A stretch of 64,000 nt of DNA from Coptis chinensis (lineage: Eukaryota; Streptophyta; Magnoliopsida; Ranunculales; Ranunculaceae): the NCBI GenBank assembly GCA_015680905.1, contig CM027381.1:66763501-66827500 (forward strand). Reading direction: 5' to 3'. The translations under genes and the position numbers were made by a program. Below are positions 35,641-48,204 of this stretch, piece after piece (positions within the stretch are counted from its first letter, which is position 1; each line of letters opens with the position of its first letter). The notes under the pieces are model-generated. The model made no database searches. It worked only from the letters and a program-made list of their open reading frames with translations, and was not told the origin of the DNA.

Positions 35641-37004
35641 TAAGGACTCCAGACATTTAACATAATAACTGGAATACATCACTAGATAACCCCCCCCCCC
35701 CCTCTCCTACTCTCTCCTCTTTTTGATTTTTCATTTATTTTATGATTCTAACGTTTCTCTTAACTGCTCGTACTAACTTTTATTTTTTTTCTTACAAGTA
35801 CCTGTGAACCAGATCGGAATTATCATCCTTAGGACATTCTTAGAACACTGTAAGAAGTTGAAGTACTGCACTTATGTCATAGTCTCGGATGTGACTTTCC
35901 AGGCTTGTGCGCAAGACTAACCTGGAGTATCAGTACTCTAGTTTTCATACCAAAGTCACTTCCCTTCTCAGTTCTGTTTTGGACTCTCTAGACCTGTTTA
36001 GCTAACTTCCAGTACGTGCACGAGTTCAACCCATTTCAGGAGTTAATTCAGCCGTTTAATTCTAAATAGGTCGAGTTGCGGGAAACTCCAGGTTTCACAT
36101 TCTTCCACTCCTCAAACTCTGTGGAGGAAATTATTTGGTTGATTGCTATAACTATTTTACATCGCATATTTGTATGTTGGCATGAGAACTCTTTGCATAT
36201 ATAGAAATTTTTCCTGAGTATGTGTGGTTCGTCATTGCATATTGTCGTTAATACGGTTAATATGATTTGAATATATTTGGATGTCTGCATGATTTCAACC
36301 CGCTTGCTTAGATTATTTTTGTATATGTATGTTACATCCATTCATATACGCGGCATTAATTTGCATGAGTTTGTTCTCGATATTCCTCTACCTCACATCT
36401 AGTTGCATGTATAGGTTATATTTTATGTATGCGTAACTATATATTATTGCATACGTAGGACGTGTTTCGATTCACGTATGAGTAATAAAGGGTTACATGT
36501 GTAGCCTTCCTGTGTATAACTAGCATGTGCTAATTGCATGATTAGTCATCTATTTTGGCATTTCTCATCATTATTTGCATGTTTCGTAATCTAATCACAT
36601 GTTTAGGCTATATATACGGTTGCACTAATATATTACCTGTGTTTTCCCCCTTCTCCATAATACATTAATTACGTAAACTTTTAAAAAAAAATCCTAATAA
36701 AAAAATTTCATCATAATTATATAATAATCGCATAATATATCATCATCATTCATCCTCTTATTCCATCAGTGTCTAGCAAACTTGAAAGATTGAGGTTATA
36801 TAATTAAGGAACGTGCTAGCACGGAAAACCTCCCTCAATTCTCTCATGTGACCTAGCTGCTGGAATATTAACACGTTATCCTAGCTTACCTACTCACGTT
36901 AGCAACAGCTCAGGAGGACGTGGTTCACCTCCCTCCTTCCGTAATAACTAATCCTCATGTCATAATTCGTTCCTTATGAGCCTTGAATTAAAATTTGTGT
37001 TTGC
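35641..37004 (+). other. Untranslated leader of the plus-strand Athila
   Basis: About 1.36 kb between primer-binding site and gag start holds no ORF of note. A run of about 14 C lies near 35689-35702. Long leaders are usual in Athila elements. Confidence 0.6.
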
Positions 37005-38930
37005 ATGAGACTACGGTCTGGTACTAATAAGGAATTAGAACATACATATCGTCGTCGGAAATACGATAAACAACTGCATAAGTTATCGCCTAGACATAGT
37101 TCTTCCTCCGTAAACCAATCTTGTCAAGTATCTCAATTGCCCTTACCTCCCATAGTTATGGCCCAGGAAAATCCCACAGTAGAGAAACCCCTTTCGGACT
37201 TCTATACTGCCTTACAGGAAGGACCTGCTTCCTGCATTAAACTCGATGAGATTGCAGGTGATTTTCGCATTCCGCCAAACGTTTTCGGATTGTCACCTAT
37301 TTACCATGGTCTAGACCATGAAAAACCATACAATCACCTTCGTAGGATCTAGCAAGTGGCCACCACTTTCCACCATCCGACCGTTACCAATGAACAAGTC
37401 TTACTTAGGTTGTTTCCCTTCACCTTAGCTGATAAAGCTTCAGTTTGGCTCGCGGGCGAAGCGCTCTAATCCCATGGGCCAAGCTCATACAAGCATTCAT
37501 GATAAAGTTCTATACTCAAAAGAAAACTACAGAGATGCTTTAGAATATTCAATTCTTTCGCCAGCATCCCCATGAATCCTTTACGGAAGCATGGAGCAGA
37601 TTTATTGATCTGCTTCTTGAATGTCCCCATCATCAACTCGACATTGTTGTCTTAGTCCGGTCATTTTTTAATGGTCTCTCTGACTATCAAAAGGAAACAC
37701 TAGATATCATAAACGGCGGCTGTTTCATGGACAAAGGCGCTATTGAAGCATACACTTTTCTTGAGAAATAGGCTTCACGAAACACCCATTGGGGTAACAC
37801 TGATTCTTCCAGATCTTCAAAAGATACTCTTACCAAAGTTACGTCTATGTTCAAGGTCAAACCCAGTCAATAATTAAAAACTCTGATCGAGTCCCTAACC
37901 AAAAAGGTCAATGCTCTTTCGGTTCAAATGAATGATCAAAAACCTAAATAAGTCATGGCTGTCAATGCTTCCCCATGTCTTCTTTGCTTAAGTCGTGAGC
38001 ACTCCGATTCATACTACCCTTTGGCATACGAGTGCCCTCCCCAACCATTGGAAGAGGCTTGTGCTTTCAACATCCCTAATACACCTTGGCAATAACATCT
38101 GAATTTCGATTGGCATACCCCTGCCCAACAGCCAGCTCCTCTGGGTTTCAACAACTCTCCTGTATGGCCATCCACGAACTACAATTCCTACCGTCAAAGG
38201 AATCCTCAATAGTTCCTGCAAGGGCAAAGTCAGTTTCCTAACACCGCCAATATAGGGCACCAACACAATCGCAGCCTTGTTCTCGCTACTCCAGGTTATG
38301 GCTACCAAAATCAACCCATAAACAATAACCGTGAACTTGTTCCTATTGCCCCACTGGTACAATCCACTGCCGATAAAATGGCTGAAACTTTACTTACTTA
38401 CATGAATCAACTGTCTCAAATCCTAGCATCTATCCAACAGTCTTTTCAGCTATTAGCACAGGATAAAAGTCAAAAGGGCGTGTTTCTAGGCCAAGCAGTT
38501 CCCAACCCTAAGCCAACAAACACTACTTTTGAACTTACCAATGCACCAGGATCTAGTAATCCCAGCCAGGGTGAGGTAAATGCCATCACCACCCTTTGTT
38601 TTGGCCGAACCGTCGACAACCACATACTTATGACAAACATTCAACTGACGAAAGCCGCGGTTGACGTCCTTCTAACTCCTACCCGCAACCTATAGCTGAT
38701 GAAGTTGTTCTTTCCAAATCGGCAACCACGTCCCTGAGGAAAGACGCCACTGATCCATATGTGCGATTCCGCCCAAAAGCTCCGTTCCTTGCCCGTTTGG
38801 TAAAGAGCAAACCTGACGAGCATTTCGATGAGATCCGAGAAACCATAAAAAATTTGACCATAACCTACCTTTTCTTGATGAACTTAAGCAATTGTCCTAG
38901 CATGCCAAGTTTTTGAGCATATATCCTTTG
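37005..38930 (+). pseudogene. Athila gag (plus element), degenerate
   Basis: The start MRLRSGT is the hallmark Athila gag N-terminus. It is followed by EKPLSDFYTALQEGP and FGLSPIYHGLDHEKPYNHLRRI, where a stop falls. Out of frame beyond it are LRLFPFTLADKASVWL and other capsid pieces. A knuckle-like CLLCLSREHSDSY lies near 37975. Then comes MAETLLTYMNQLSQILASIQ with GVFLGQAVPNP and NAITTLCFGRTVDN, the pre-protease segment. Coding similarity ends in the stretch corresponding to FLDALKQLPxHAKFL of relatives, near 38900. No protease core is present. Confidence 0.8.
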
Positions 38931-38939
38931 CTCAAAAAC

Positions 38940-40517
38940 TATATCCTCTTTAACAGCCTCGATTCAAAAACTCAGTATTAGACATGTGACATAGCTTTTC
39001 AAAGTCTATTACAGGCAACTTATCATCTAGCTTTTGTCATAACATAGCACCAACAGCATAATTGCTAGCGTCGCACACATAAGCTCGAAATGTTTAGACT
39101 AATCGGGAGGCTGTATAATCAGTGTAGATGTTAAAGCGGCTTTTAAAGTTGCAAAATCCTGCTTGCAGTCAAAATTGAAATCAAAGATGGCATCTATTAA
39201 AAGTAGATTAGTTAAAGGCCTAGTTATTTTCGAAAAATCCTTGATAAAACGCCTATAGAAACCTGCATGGCCTAAAAAGGCTCTAATGTCACTAACAGTC
39301 TATGGTATAGGTAAAGACGCTATCTTATCCAATTTAGCCTTATCTACTTCTATGTCGTCACTAGATACAATATGACCCAGCACTATCCCTTTATTTACCA
39401 TAAAATGACACTTTTCCCAATTTAAAATCAAAATTTTCTTCTCACATCGTGTCAACACCTGAGAAAGGTTAGACAGGCACTCACTAAAAGAGTCTCCATA
39501 GATAGAAAAATCATCCATGAAAACTTCTATAAAGCGCTCCACCATGTCACTAAAAATATGAAGCATACACCGCTAGAAGGTACCAGGAGCATTACAGAGA
39601 CCAAAAGCATCCGCTTATACGGATGTGTTCCAAAAGGACATGTGAAGGTAGTCTTGTCTTGGTCATCAGGATCAATAATGATCTGAAAATAGCCAAAATA
39701 GCCATCTAAAAAACAATAATAGGCATGATCAGCTAGACGTTCGAGCATCTGATCTATAAAGGGTAAAGGAAAGTGATCCTTTAGTGTCATGGCGTTTAAG
39801 CATCTATAATTAATACAGATCCTCCATTTCATAGGAACACGTGTGGAAACATATTCACCCGCAGTATTACGAACAATGGTAACCCTCGATTTCTTAGGGA
39901 CTACGTGAATAGGACTTACCCATTCACTATCAGAAATGGGGTATATGATACCTGCATCGAGTAACCGTAGGACTTCCTCCCTGACCACCTCTTTCATGGC
40001 AGGGTTCAAGCGGTGCTGTGGTTTGCGTGAAGTTTTCGCATTATCCTCCAAATGTATGCGATGCGTGCATACACCAGGGTTAATCCCTTTAATGTCGTCC
40101 AGGGACCAACCGATCGTGGAACGATGTTCCCTAATCACCCTAATAAAATGGACCTCTTTATCAGTAGATAACTGAGAAGATATGATCACCGGATGACTAC
40201 CATCTAGATCAAGTTGGATATATTTCAACTCAGCAGGAAGAGGTTTGAGCACAGGGGTGGGAGGAATTGGAAAAAAGGATTTCAGAGGATCCTTGTCTTG
40301 AGTAGTGAAGACCTGTTTAGGTAAGAGGTCTTCAAACTCGGAAGGGTAGAGCGTTGGAAGGATCTAAGATAGGGGTAGAATAAAAAAAGGCGTTGACTTC
40401 CTCTAAGTAGGAGTCATCGTCAAAGTCGGAGCTACCAAAGGAAAGGAATTGGTGCATCTGATTTTTTGGAAATGTATTGTTGAAATAATCTTGAGCTAGG
40501 CTCTCGATCATGCTAAC
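38940..40517 (-). pseudogene. Athila reverse transcriptase (minus element)
   Basis: Minus-strand frames 40252-39527 and 39566-39300 carry RT in order: RKPQHRLNPAMKEVVREEVL, LLDAGIIYPISDSEWVSP, WRICINYRCLNAMTLKDHFP, IDQMLERLADHAYYCFLDGY, then after a frameshift the catalytic FMDD (FIEVFMDDFSIYG) and the thumb (WEKCHFMVNKGIVLGH). Part of the RNase H (FELMCDASNYAVGA) can be read near 39055-39100 before the truncation. The single frameshift between LDGY and FMDD inactivates it. Confidence 0.88.
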
Positions 40518-42174
40518 TTATAAGCACCCAAAACTGTACTATAAAACCCCATAGAAGCATAACATTTCGGTTAATTTTGTGCTTAATAATCATGAAATAA
40601 TCGCATTTCATGCTTTTGCAGGTTGGAGCAACTAATGTAAAAATGAAGATAAAGCTAGCATTTACGCATGGAATAAGGAGTATGCATAAGCCTTCCGATC
40701 AAGCCCATGTGAAGCTCAACAAATCCGGACTAAAGCCCAAAGACTCAAATAGTACAGAATCCAGTCAGAAACGAGATCACATGCACAGAAGCATCCAACT
40801 ACCGAAGTTCATATCTCTTGAACCAGGACTCCAAATGCGACAAGTGAGCGCTTCTTAGACGATCAGTGCGATGAACTCTATGCATAGGCGGGAAGTTGCA
40901 AAAATGTCAAAAGACCGGACCGCCACTAAACACTGCACATGGACCCACCATGCGGGGACCGCGAGAGTTGATGAGTCATCATGCAAGTCAAGACAAAGGT
41001 GCAAATAATTGGTGCAAAAGTGACACCTTGCATGTAATTAATGAGATTAGGTGCTAATAATCAAAAGAAAGCAAGGTGTCAAGTTTTTGGATTGTGTGGG
41101 TAAGAAGGAAGTAAATGTGGTTTTGTGTTTCACGTGGAAGGAAATGAGATTTCTCTCAAATAGAGAAGGAAACAAAACAAGGGGGGATGCACTACATTTA
41201 CTGCCTTGACTCTTGTTCCATTTTAATTCCTAGTCTTTATGTTTTTAGATTTAGTTTTTGGTTTGAAAAAAAAAAGCTTGTAACATGTTAATGGTGAAAA
41301 ACACTTGCTAGTTCTAATAAAACTTCTTTCTTTCTTAGGTAATCAGGTTGTTTTACATTCCTTTCTTTCTTTATATCTCTTGTTACTTATCTATTTTGTA
41401 ACTTGAAATCAATCCAAGGATCATGAGCTGAAATCTTCCAAGGTGGAGGATTAATGAAGCTCATGAGAGGATTCAATAAAAATTTCTTAGAAGTAGGATT
41501 CACTGCCTGGACTTAAGGGCACATATAGCACACTACCCCAAAATGGTAGTGTCCGGCCAAACTTAAGACCTAGAAATTTAGAAGGACTCGCGTCCCCCTT
41601 TTATGCCCGGCTAGCCGCACGCGAAGTTATCTCTAATATCTTATTTTCATAGTTAACATGATTATGTTGTATGAGTCCAAGAGTTGAGATGGGATTTCAG
41701 AGATGAAACCCCAGTTCAACTTCTTATGCTAGGGAAATGGACTATGAGTCCATTTCGCTGATCGACGCAACAAAGCGGTTTCGGGTTTGATAACAAACCC
41801 AAAACAGCTTAGAGATGGTAGTAATCTGATACTAAGATAAAATAATAAGACCTTGAGCAGAAAGATGATCCTCCTCCGCCTTTTCTTTCCCTTTGAATAT
41901 CTTAGGAAAAATACTCGGTTTTTACTGTTTCTTTTGTATTTCGCATGTTTAGCGTCATTTAAGATTCAACAAAGCAACTTAGCTAGCAAACACTACAAAA
42001 CTTACTCACTAGTTTCCCTACTTAGAGTATAAGAAAGTTGTATGTTGTCCTAGAATTTAGATTGGTTTGAATCCCTACTCGAACTAAACGCACGAAGACG
42101 TGAGTAAGGACTTGAGTCTGCACTAAACGGAAACGAGACTTTTGTATCTTTAGACCACAGAAGTGTAGAGATCA
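40518..42174 (+). mobile_element. Solo LTR of the TGATAAGCACCC family inside the minus Athila
   Basis: It starts TTATAAGCACCC (one change from TGATAAGC) and ends AGAGATCA, with CTAAC duplicated at 40513-40517 and 42175-42179. Athila protease-linker and RT frames continue on either side. At 1657 bp it is nearly the size of the LTR at 33942. Confidence 0.88.
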
Positions 42175-42179
42175 CTAAC

Positions 42180-43168
42180 CTCCCCATCTATAGACGAATC
42201 TGGTAACTATTTCATCATCTTGAAAACATTTACCCCAACAAAACGATGATCAAAGGACATGGACATCGACCATCGTGGCAGTTTATGAGCGCGTTGGTAG
42301 TTGCCAAGAAAGGATGCCCTAAAATGATAGGAACAGAGTCATTAGCGACTTCTGTGTCTAGGATAACGAACTTTGCTGGGTAGTAAAAATCTTGAACCTT
42401 AACCAGCACGTTTTCAATAACACCCTTAGGATACTTAATAGACCGATCCGCTAATTGCAACGTCATTTTAGTAGGTTGCATCTCCTGTAAACCTATTTGC
42501 TTATATAAATAATAAGGGAGTAAGTTAACACTCGCCCCCAGGTCTAATAGCACAGTCATCGTATGGGTATCCCCTAAGGTGCATTGTACAGTAGGACGAC
42601 CAGGGTCCTTGTACTTTACGATTTCATTATGTTCAGATAGAGTTGGGAACTGTTCAGTTAAAAAGGCGTCTTTTGGTATATTGGTCTTCCGCCTAGTAGT
42701 GCATAACTCTTTTAGAAACTTAGCATGTTGTGGTAACTTTTTAATAGCGTCAAGAAAAGGTAGGTTAATTGTTAGATTTTTAAAAACTTCCCTAATCTCA
42801 TCAAAGTTAGTATCCTTGTGTAACATAGCTAGTCTCTGGGGAAACGGTGGGTTCTCTCTATATTTAGCATATGGATCGATATGAGTTTTAACCTTGACCA
42901 TTTTCCTCTTGGGTTGAGGTTTAACTGGCACCTCTACAAGAGTAGGACCATCAGTTACTACTTCGGCATCTAGTAAAATAGCAGGTGTAAGGAACACTGG
43001 TGGGGTAACAACAGGCATCGTTACGGCGTTATCAACCACTATGCCAGAACGGAGAGTGGTGATGGCATTTAGCTCACCTACGTTGATATTTTCATTACTA
43101 AGGTTACTGGTTACTTCAAAGCATGTGTTTGGCATTTTAGGATTAGGTACGGCTTGACCTGGAAACAC
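42180..43168 (-). pseudogene. Athila protease region (minus element)
   Basis: A minus-strand frame of 312 residues holds the pre-protease GQAVPNPKMPN and KYRENPPFPQRL with FLDAIKKLPQHAKFLKELC, then the aspartic protease: VLLDLGASVNLLP (DLGAS active site in place of DTGAS, the Athila form), YPKGVIENVLVKVQDFYYPA, and IILGHPFLATTNALI. This core looks intact. Just after it the frame is lost, and the solo LTR lies at 42174. Confidence 0.88.
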
Positions 43169-43271
43169 ACCTTTTGGTTGGGTTTTCTCTTGGGCTAACT
43201 ACTGGGTTAAATAATTAATGGATTATAAAACCTGTTGGTTAGATTGAGTCATGGATTGGAAAAGATGTTGG

Positions 43272-44565
43272 CTAACCTGTATGAAGGCGTCGAGACGATA
43301 CGGTTATGGTCACCGGTGGTGTGATTAGAACTATCTCACGTTGATTATTAACGGGTAGGTTGCGATAGTTATTAATAACCAGAACAATACCTTTATTAGT
43401 ATTATAATTACCTTGTCCTTGTCTCGGTGGAGCTTGATTGTAATTTGGCGCTTGCCTAACATTTTGATTATTAAACCCTAGAGGTGTAATGTGATGATTA
43501 TTTTTCCAACCAAAGTTGGGATGTTGTCTCCAAGGAGAGTTAGGTTCGCTATTAATGGAATAAACATTGTCCGGTTGAGCGGATGGTTGTTCATAAACTA
43601 GAGGACAATAGGAGTCGGGATGCTCAAGGCTATAACAGAAATTACATGGAAAAGTGCTGACGTTCATGATCGGAGTAGGTTGTTGTTGGACAGAAATGAC
43701 TTCTACCTTTTTAGTGAGAGATTCGATTAAAATTTTAAGCTCAGGATCAGATCTGACCTCAAACATACTGGCAACCTTAACTGTGGAAGAAGAATTACTG
43801 GAGCAGGGGATATCATTACCCCCCCCCCCCCCCCTTCAGTTATTTTGACGTTTAGATTGATCTTCCAAAAACCTATAAGCCTCAGAGGTATCTTTATTAA
43901 GGAAACTACCCCCAGTCATTATGTTAAGAACCCCTTTATGGTGATGTAAAAGCCCTTTGAAAAAGGCACGAACAAGCGTGTCTTTCGCAAGGTTATGATG
44001 TAGACACTCAATGAGAAGATCAGTGAACCGATTCCAGGCCTCTCAAAAGGATTCATGGGGATTCTGGCTGAAGAAATGAATCTATTAAAGCATTTCATCT
44101 GTCTTTAGCGGTGGGTAAAACTGTTTCATGAATAATTGAACAAGTTTGGCCCATGAGTCCACAGAATTAGGCGCTTGGGTAGTTAACAAAGATGCTGTCT
44201 TATCGGCAAGGGTGAAAGAAAACACCCTCAATTTAATTTGCTCCTAACCAACAGTAGGATGATGAAATGTGGCAAGAACTTGTTCTATCCTACGTATATG
44301 CTGATAAGGCTTCTCATGGTCGACCCATGAAAAACTGGTAACAAATTAAATATATTCGGGGGATTCAAAAATCCCCCACTGGGTCTGCAAGAACGATGCA
44401 AGACTTAGGGCTATCGTTAAGGGCCTTGTAAAAATCAGAGAGAGGAGTCTCTGTTTCATCAGCCATTGGTGCAGGTGTAATGTGTGGTATTCTAGATAGG
44501 TGTGTGCTTTGACATTTATGATAAATAACCGAAGATGGTTTACTAGTACCGGACCTTAGTCTCAT
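43272..44565 (-). pseudogene. Athila gag (minus element)
   Basis: Gag begins MRLRSGTSKP at 44565 and reads TPLSDFYKALNDSPKSCIV up to a stop after VGDF. The middle (about 44360-43850) is broken capsid sequence. A frame at 43766-43272 has the zinc knuckle CNFCYSLEHPDSYCP and an Asn/Pro/Gln-rich segment. A run of about 16 C near 43819-43834 lies between them and probably slipped the frame. Confidence 0.82.
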
Positions 44566-45065
44566 ACAAGGCTAAGGCCAATATAAAGCAAACTACGAAC
44601 AAACAGTCAAACAACCTTGATATGCTAGAAAAAAATCCTCTAACAAGAGAAGCGAGGAGCGGAAGAAGGAGTACCTGAATGCCTCCTTGCTACGCGTTTG
44701 AATAGCATCTTGTATACGCGATCACAGTGTATTAACGAAGTTAGAAACACTGAATAACTTAATTAAAATGAGTTGGAAACAAACCTATGAAAATCGGGCA
44801 AATTCAGAAGTGGGCGCGGGCGCGCTTGGAACTAGGCGTAGAAGGGCGCGTGGGCGCTCTTGCCTGAACCAATGTCCAGTGTTTTGAGGGTGTGCGCGCT
44901 CTTGAGATAGCCTACGATGGGCTTGGGTGCGCTCCGTGTAGATTTCTAAAAAAAATAATTTATGAACCAAACAAACACAATCAGAACCAAATAAGGGTGG
45001 GTGGGTTTTAATGGGATTTTGGTAGGGACAAAAATTCTAAAGGAAACGAATTTAAACATAACTAA
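44566..45065 (-). other. Leader of the minus-strand Athila
   Basis: About 500 bp between primer-binding site and gag carry no recognised gene. The stretch 44810-44940 has repeated GGGCGCG- and GTGCGCGC-like segments and is unusually GC-rich for this region. Confidence 0.55.
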
Positions 45066-45082
45066 GATGGCAGCGGCGCCAT
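45066..45082 (-). other. Athila primer-binding site (minus element)
   Basis: On the minus strand TGGCGCCGCTGCCATC follows the LTR end TTTTATCA after AA. It marks the left edge of the 5' LTR at 45084. Confidence 0.78.
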
Positions 45083-45083
45083 T

Positions 45084-46415
45084 TGATAAAAGTAAAAACT
45101 AGTGTTTACTCCTACTTAACTAATTAAACTTAACCAGAAGTAAACACTATAGTAATTGCATTCTATATTATCAAAGTTATCTACTCTCTTGAATCATGCA
45201 ATAAATGGAGTAGAGAATTCGTTCCACTCCTAGTCCTTTAAACGTAAGTTTCGGCTAGTTTAATCACTACTAACGAAACAAAATGAGAGTAATGAATTGA
45301 ATTATACTAATATGGCAATTGAATTTAAATAATATGTTTAACTTATACTATGATAATAGAATATTGAAATGTGAATATAGAGAAGGGATTAGGGAGATTT
45401 GAATCCACTTGATGTATTCCTAATATGCTAGTGTTGATTATTGCAGTTCTAATCAATTAAGATTAAGTGTTGATCCCTAATTACTCATGACAATCTCTGC
45501 CAACTAATAATTAGCATGTGAGGAAGTCCAATCCATTCTCATGGCAAAGCAAATATCCTTCTAGAATGAAACTCTTAACAAGCAATAATTCTAACTAACC
45601 TATTAAGTCTTCATCAAGCTTCATCAAACCCTTCTAATGGAGATTTAGCTAGATGTCATTAGACTATCATAAACAGATATATAAGAAGGAGACATAATTA
45701 AGAACAATAATAAACTTTTATTAATCTAATCAATACTGAAGAACAATAATTAACTAAGGTTTAAACTAATAACTGAGTCTAAATCCTAACTATCTAGCTC
45801 TAATTAATTATATCTATCTAAGTCTAAGTATCTCTAGAGTTATGCCTTAGTCCTCTTTATAAAAGAGAGACTTGGTCTACATTTTCGTGCATGGGTTTTG
45901 GAACCATGTTTTGGGCCTTTGAATCAAGCCCAAAACCTGATTACATAAGTCCAAAAAGGGTTTCTCTACTAGAAATTACTGTAATAGTCTTTTCATTTAC
46001 TTTTTCTCCTCTGATTGGGTCAAGGCCTAGACCGTTAGAAAGCTCATTCCAAGTTGGTCGTTTTGACATATAATAGGCCCAATTCCGAGGTCTAAGTTCA
46101 AAGATACGGCTTGCAGAAGTTCTATTGACTTTTCTGCTCTATTTCTGCCCGCGTTGACTTTGACTTTTCAGCTTTGACCGGGCTTTAGAAAGGCTGTTTT
46201 CTCCTTAAATCTTGGCCTTTAATCATAGAACTTCTTAGCAACCAACCTTTGCTCCTTTATCTCGCAAAAATAACATGTTTCTTCACATATTTGACTCCAA
46301 TGCCTGAAATACATAAACGCACGTAAGCAGTACTAACTCATATTTATTATACACATAATTAGTCTAAATGTAATGATATTAAGGGGGTTAAAACTATAGT
46401 TTTGGGCTCTTATCA
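45084..46415 (-). repeat. 5' LTR of the minus-strand Athila
   Basis: On the minus strand it begins TGATAAGAGCCCAAAACT and ends TACTTTTATCA, 1332 bp. It is the same family as the solo LTR at 26069-27442 and differs from the TGATAAGCACCC family. Its right flank is FRS pseudogene B. Confidence 0.85.
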
Positions 46416-47199
46416 GTAAGCCACTTGAGAAACAACCTTGATATAATGAGCCACTCTCAAAGGTTCTTGGTTTTCATGCCTGGCCACTAATCTAGTATCA
46501 AACTCCATTCTATACATGTTTGCCTTTTGCATCCACCGCTTCAAAAGAAAATGCCTTGGAATCTCTTCTATGTCGTATCGCAGAAAAAAGCTTTAACATG
46601 TGACCACAAAGTAACCTCATAAACTGAAAATATTTACATTCACAGTCTCCCTTTAAGGTTCCTCTGTTGAAACTCATTATCCAAACAGACTTCTTCTACG
46701 GGTCTCTCTATTTCACCTGTAGTTTCCAGTTCTATTGTTCTCAATCTCTTCCCCATCAATTTTGTACTCCATCTTTGCCTTGTTTAATTGTTCTTTAAAT
46801 TTATTGAATGCATTAATCGTATAGACCTTCGCAGCATGCACAAGGAGTAAAGCATCTTTAGCCACAATTTGTGAACTATGCTCGATGCGGTAATCAGAAT
46901 CCTTTCATTCCTAGCAATCAAAGACAAAGATCTCTCATTATCATGTACAAACTCCATCATCGTAGTGCTCGAATTTACGAATTGGTTATAATGAGAATTC
47001 ATCGATTCACTCCTCCCAGTGGTATGCATACCAGCAAAAAATGTGACACTGAGATAACAAGGAACCCATTTCTCCGGCATATTATATATTTCTATCAACC
47101 AAGGATTTTCAAACAACTCATTCTTCTCTATTATTGTACACCATCTTCTTTCAAAATCAGCAATCCTATACAAGAAATAATGTTCTTCAGGTCAATTAC

Positions 47200-47297
47200 T
47201 GTTGACATATATGAGTGTCCCCGAGCCTACTTTAATATATTAATAGAATTGACCCTTCACAGAAGTTCGAGTTTATGGAGAAATTGACAATTTAACA
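47200..47297 (+). repeat. TRIM LTR, plus strand
   Basis: This is the 98-bp LTR from TGTTGACATATATGAG to AATTTAACA, directly followed by TGGTATCAGAGT. Its partner starts at 47406 (TGCTAACATATATGAG) after a GGGGGAG polypurine tract, but stops near 47454, half complete. Confidence 0.85.
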
Positions 47298-47755
47298 TGG
47301 TATCAGAGTCACTGGTTTCTGAGAGGTCTCAGGTTCAACTCCTACCAGGTGAAGATGTGCAGTCCTTCTACCTGTGTATTTCCAGCGTGTCCCGCTAAGG
47401 GGGAGTGCTAACATATATGAGCCTCTAATATATTAATAGAATTAACCTTTCACATACTATAGAGATAAAACAGACGACATGGTAACAAACTGAAAACCGC
47501 CTCGCAACCGGTAGAGTTCGTTACCTAAATAACAACTAAAAATCTACCTAAATACCATTACAATCTATACCATACTATAGAGATAAAACAGACAACATGG
47601 TTACGAACCTGAGTAAACAAATTGAAAAAACTTTCAAAGTAAGCTAAAGCTTCCCTTATTAGGTCTTGAAATGAAAGAAGAAATAGTTTGGGATGAAAGT
47701 CCGGGCGTTGCAATCAAGATTTCGTAGTTAGACCGTTGATATCGAGCTGATACCA

Positions 47756-47840
47756 TGTTAAATTGCTAATTTCTCCATAAGCTCGAACTTATGTGAAGGG
47801 TCAATTATATTAATATATTAGAGGCTCATATATGTCAACA
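47756..47840 (-). repeat. TRIM LTR, minus strand, third of the tandem
   Basis: This is an 85-bp version lacking the GTGTCCCC block. A TGGTATCAGCTCG primer-like site and a different internal sequence follow on its left. Confidence 0.8.
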
Positions 47841-47948
47841 CTCCCCCTCAGCGGGATACGCTAAAAATACACAGGTAGAAGGACTGGACATCTTCACCTG
47901 GTAGGAGTTGAACCCGAGACCTCTCAGAAACCAGTGGCTCTGATACCA

Positions 47949-48046
47949 TGTTAAATTGTCAACTTCTCCATCAGCTCAAACTTCTGTGAAGGGTCAATTC
48001 TATTAATATATTATAGTAGGCTCGGGGACACTCATATATGTCAACA
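47949..48046 (-). repeat. TRIM LTR, minus strand, second of the tandem
   Basis: This 98-bp LTR is shared by two internal segments. The left internal segment starts TGGTATCAGAGCCACTGG and ends GAGGGGGAG before the next LTR. Confidence 0.85.
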
Positions 48047-48204
48047 ATCTCCCTCAGCGAGACATGCTGGAAATACACAAGTAGAAGGAATGGACATCTT
48101 TACCTGGCCGACAGGAGTGGAAATGCACAGGTAGAAGGACTGGACATCTTCACCTGGTAGGAGTTGAACCCGAGACCTCTCAGAAACCAGAGGCTCCAAT
48201 ACCA

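Larger units (their letters stand above)
33942..38930 (+). mobile_element. Truncated Athila retrotransposon, plus strand
   Basis: It has a 5' LTR, primer-binding site, long leader, gag and the start of the next domain, all on the plus strand. It then stops abruptly near 38930, where minus-strand Athila pol begins. There is no 3' LTR, so no target duplication can be checked. Confidence 0.82.
38935..46415 (-). mobile_element. Truncated Athila retrotransposon, minus strand
   Basis: The 5' LTR (46415-45084), primer-binding site, leader, gag, protease and RT are all on the minus strand. A solo LTR interrupts between protease and RT. The element ends near 38935 inside RT/RNase H, where it meets the plus-strand Athila. 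The 5' LTR abuts FRS pseudogene B at 46416. Confidence 0.85.

Noticed and set aside
47298-47345. A tRNA-like reading at TGGTATCAGAGTC with GGTTCAACTCC
   Set aside because: It looks like a B-box-containing tRNA or SINE head, but it recurs directly after a 98-bp LTR each time and matches the initiator-Met tRNA primer-binding site of LTR elements, so it is a TRIM internal region.
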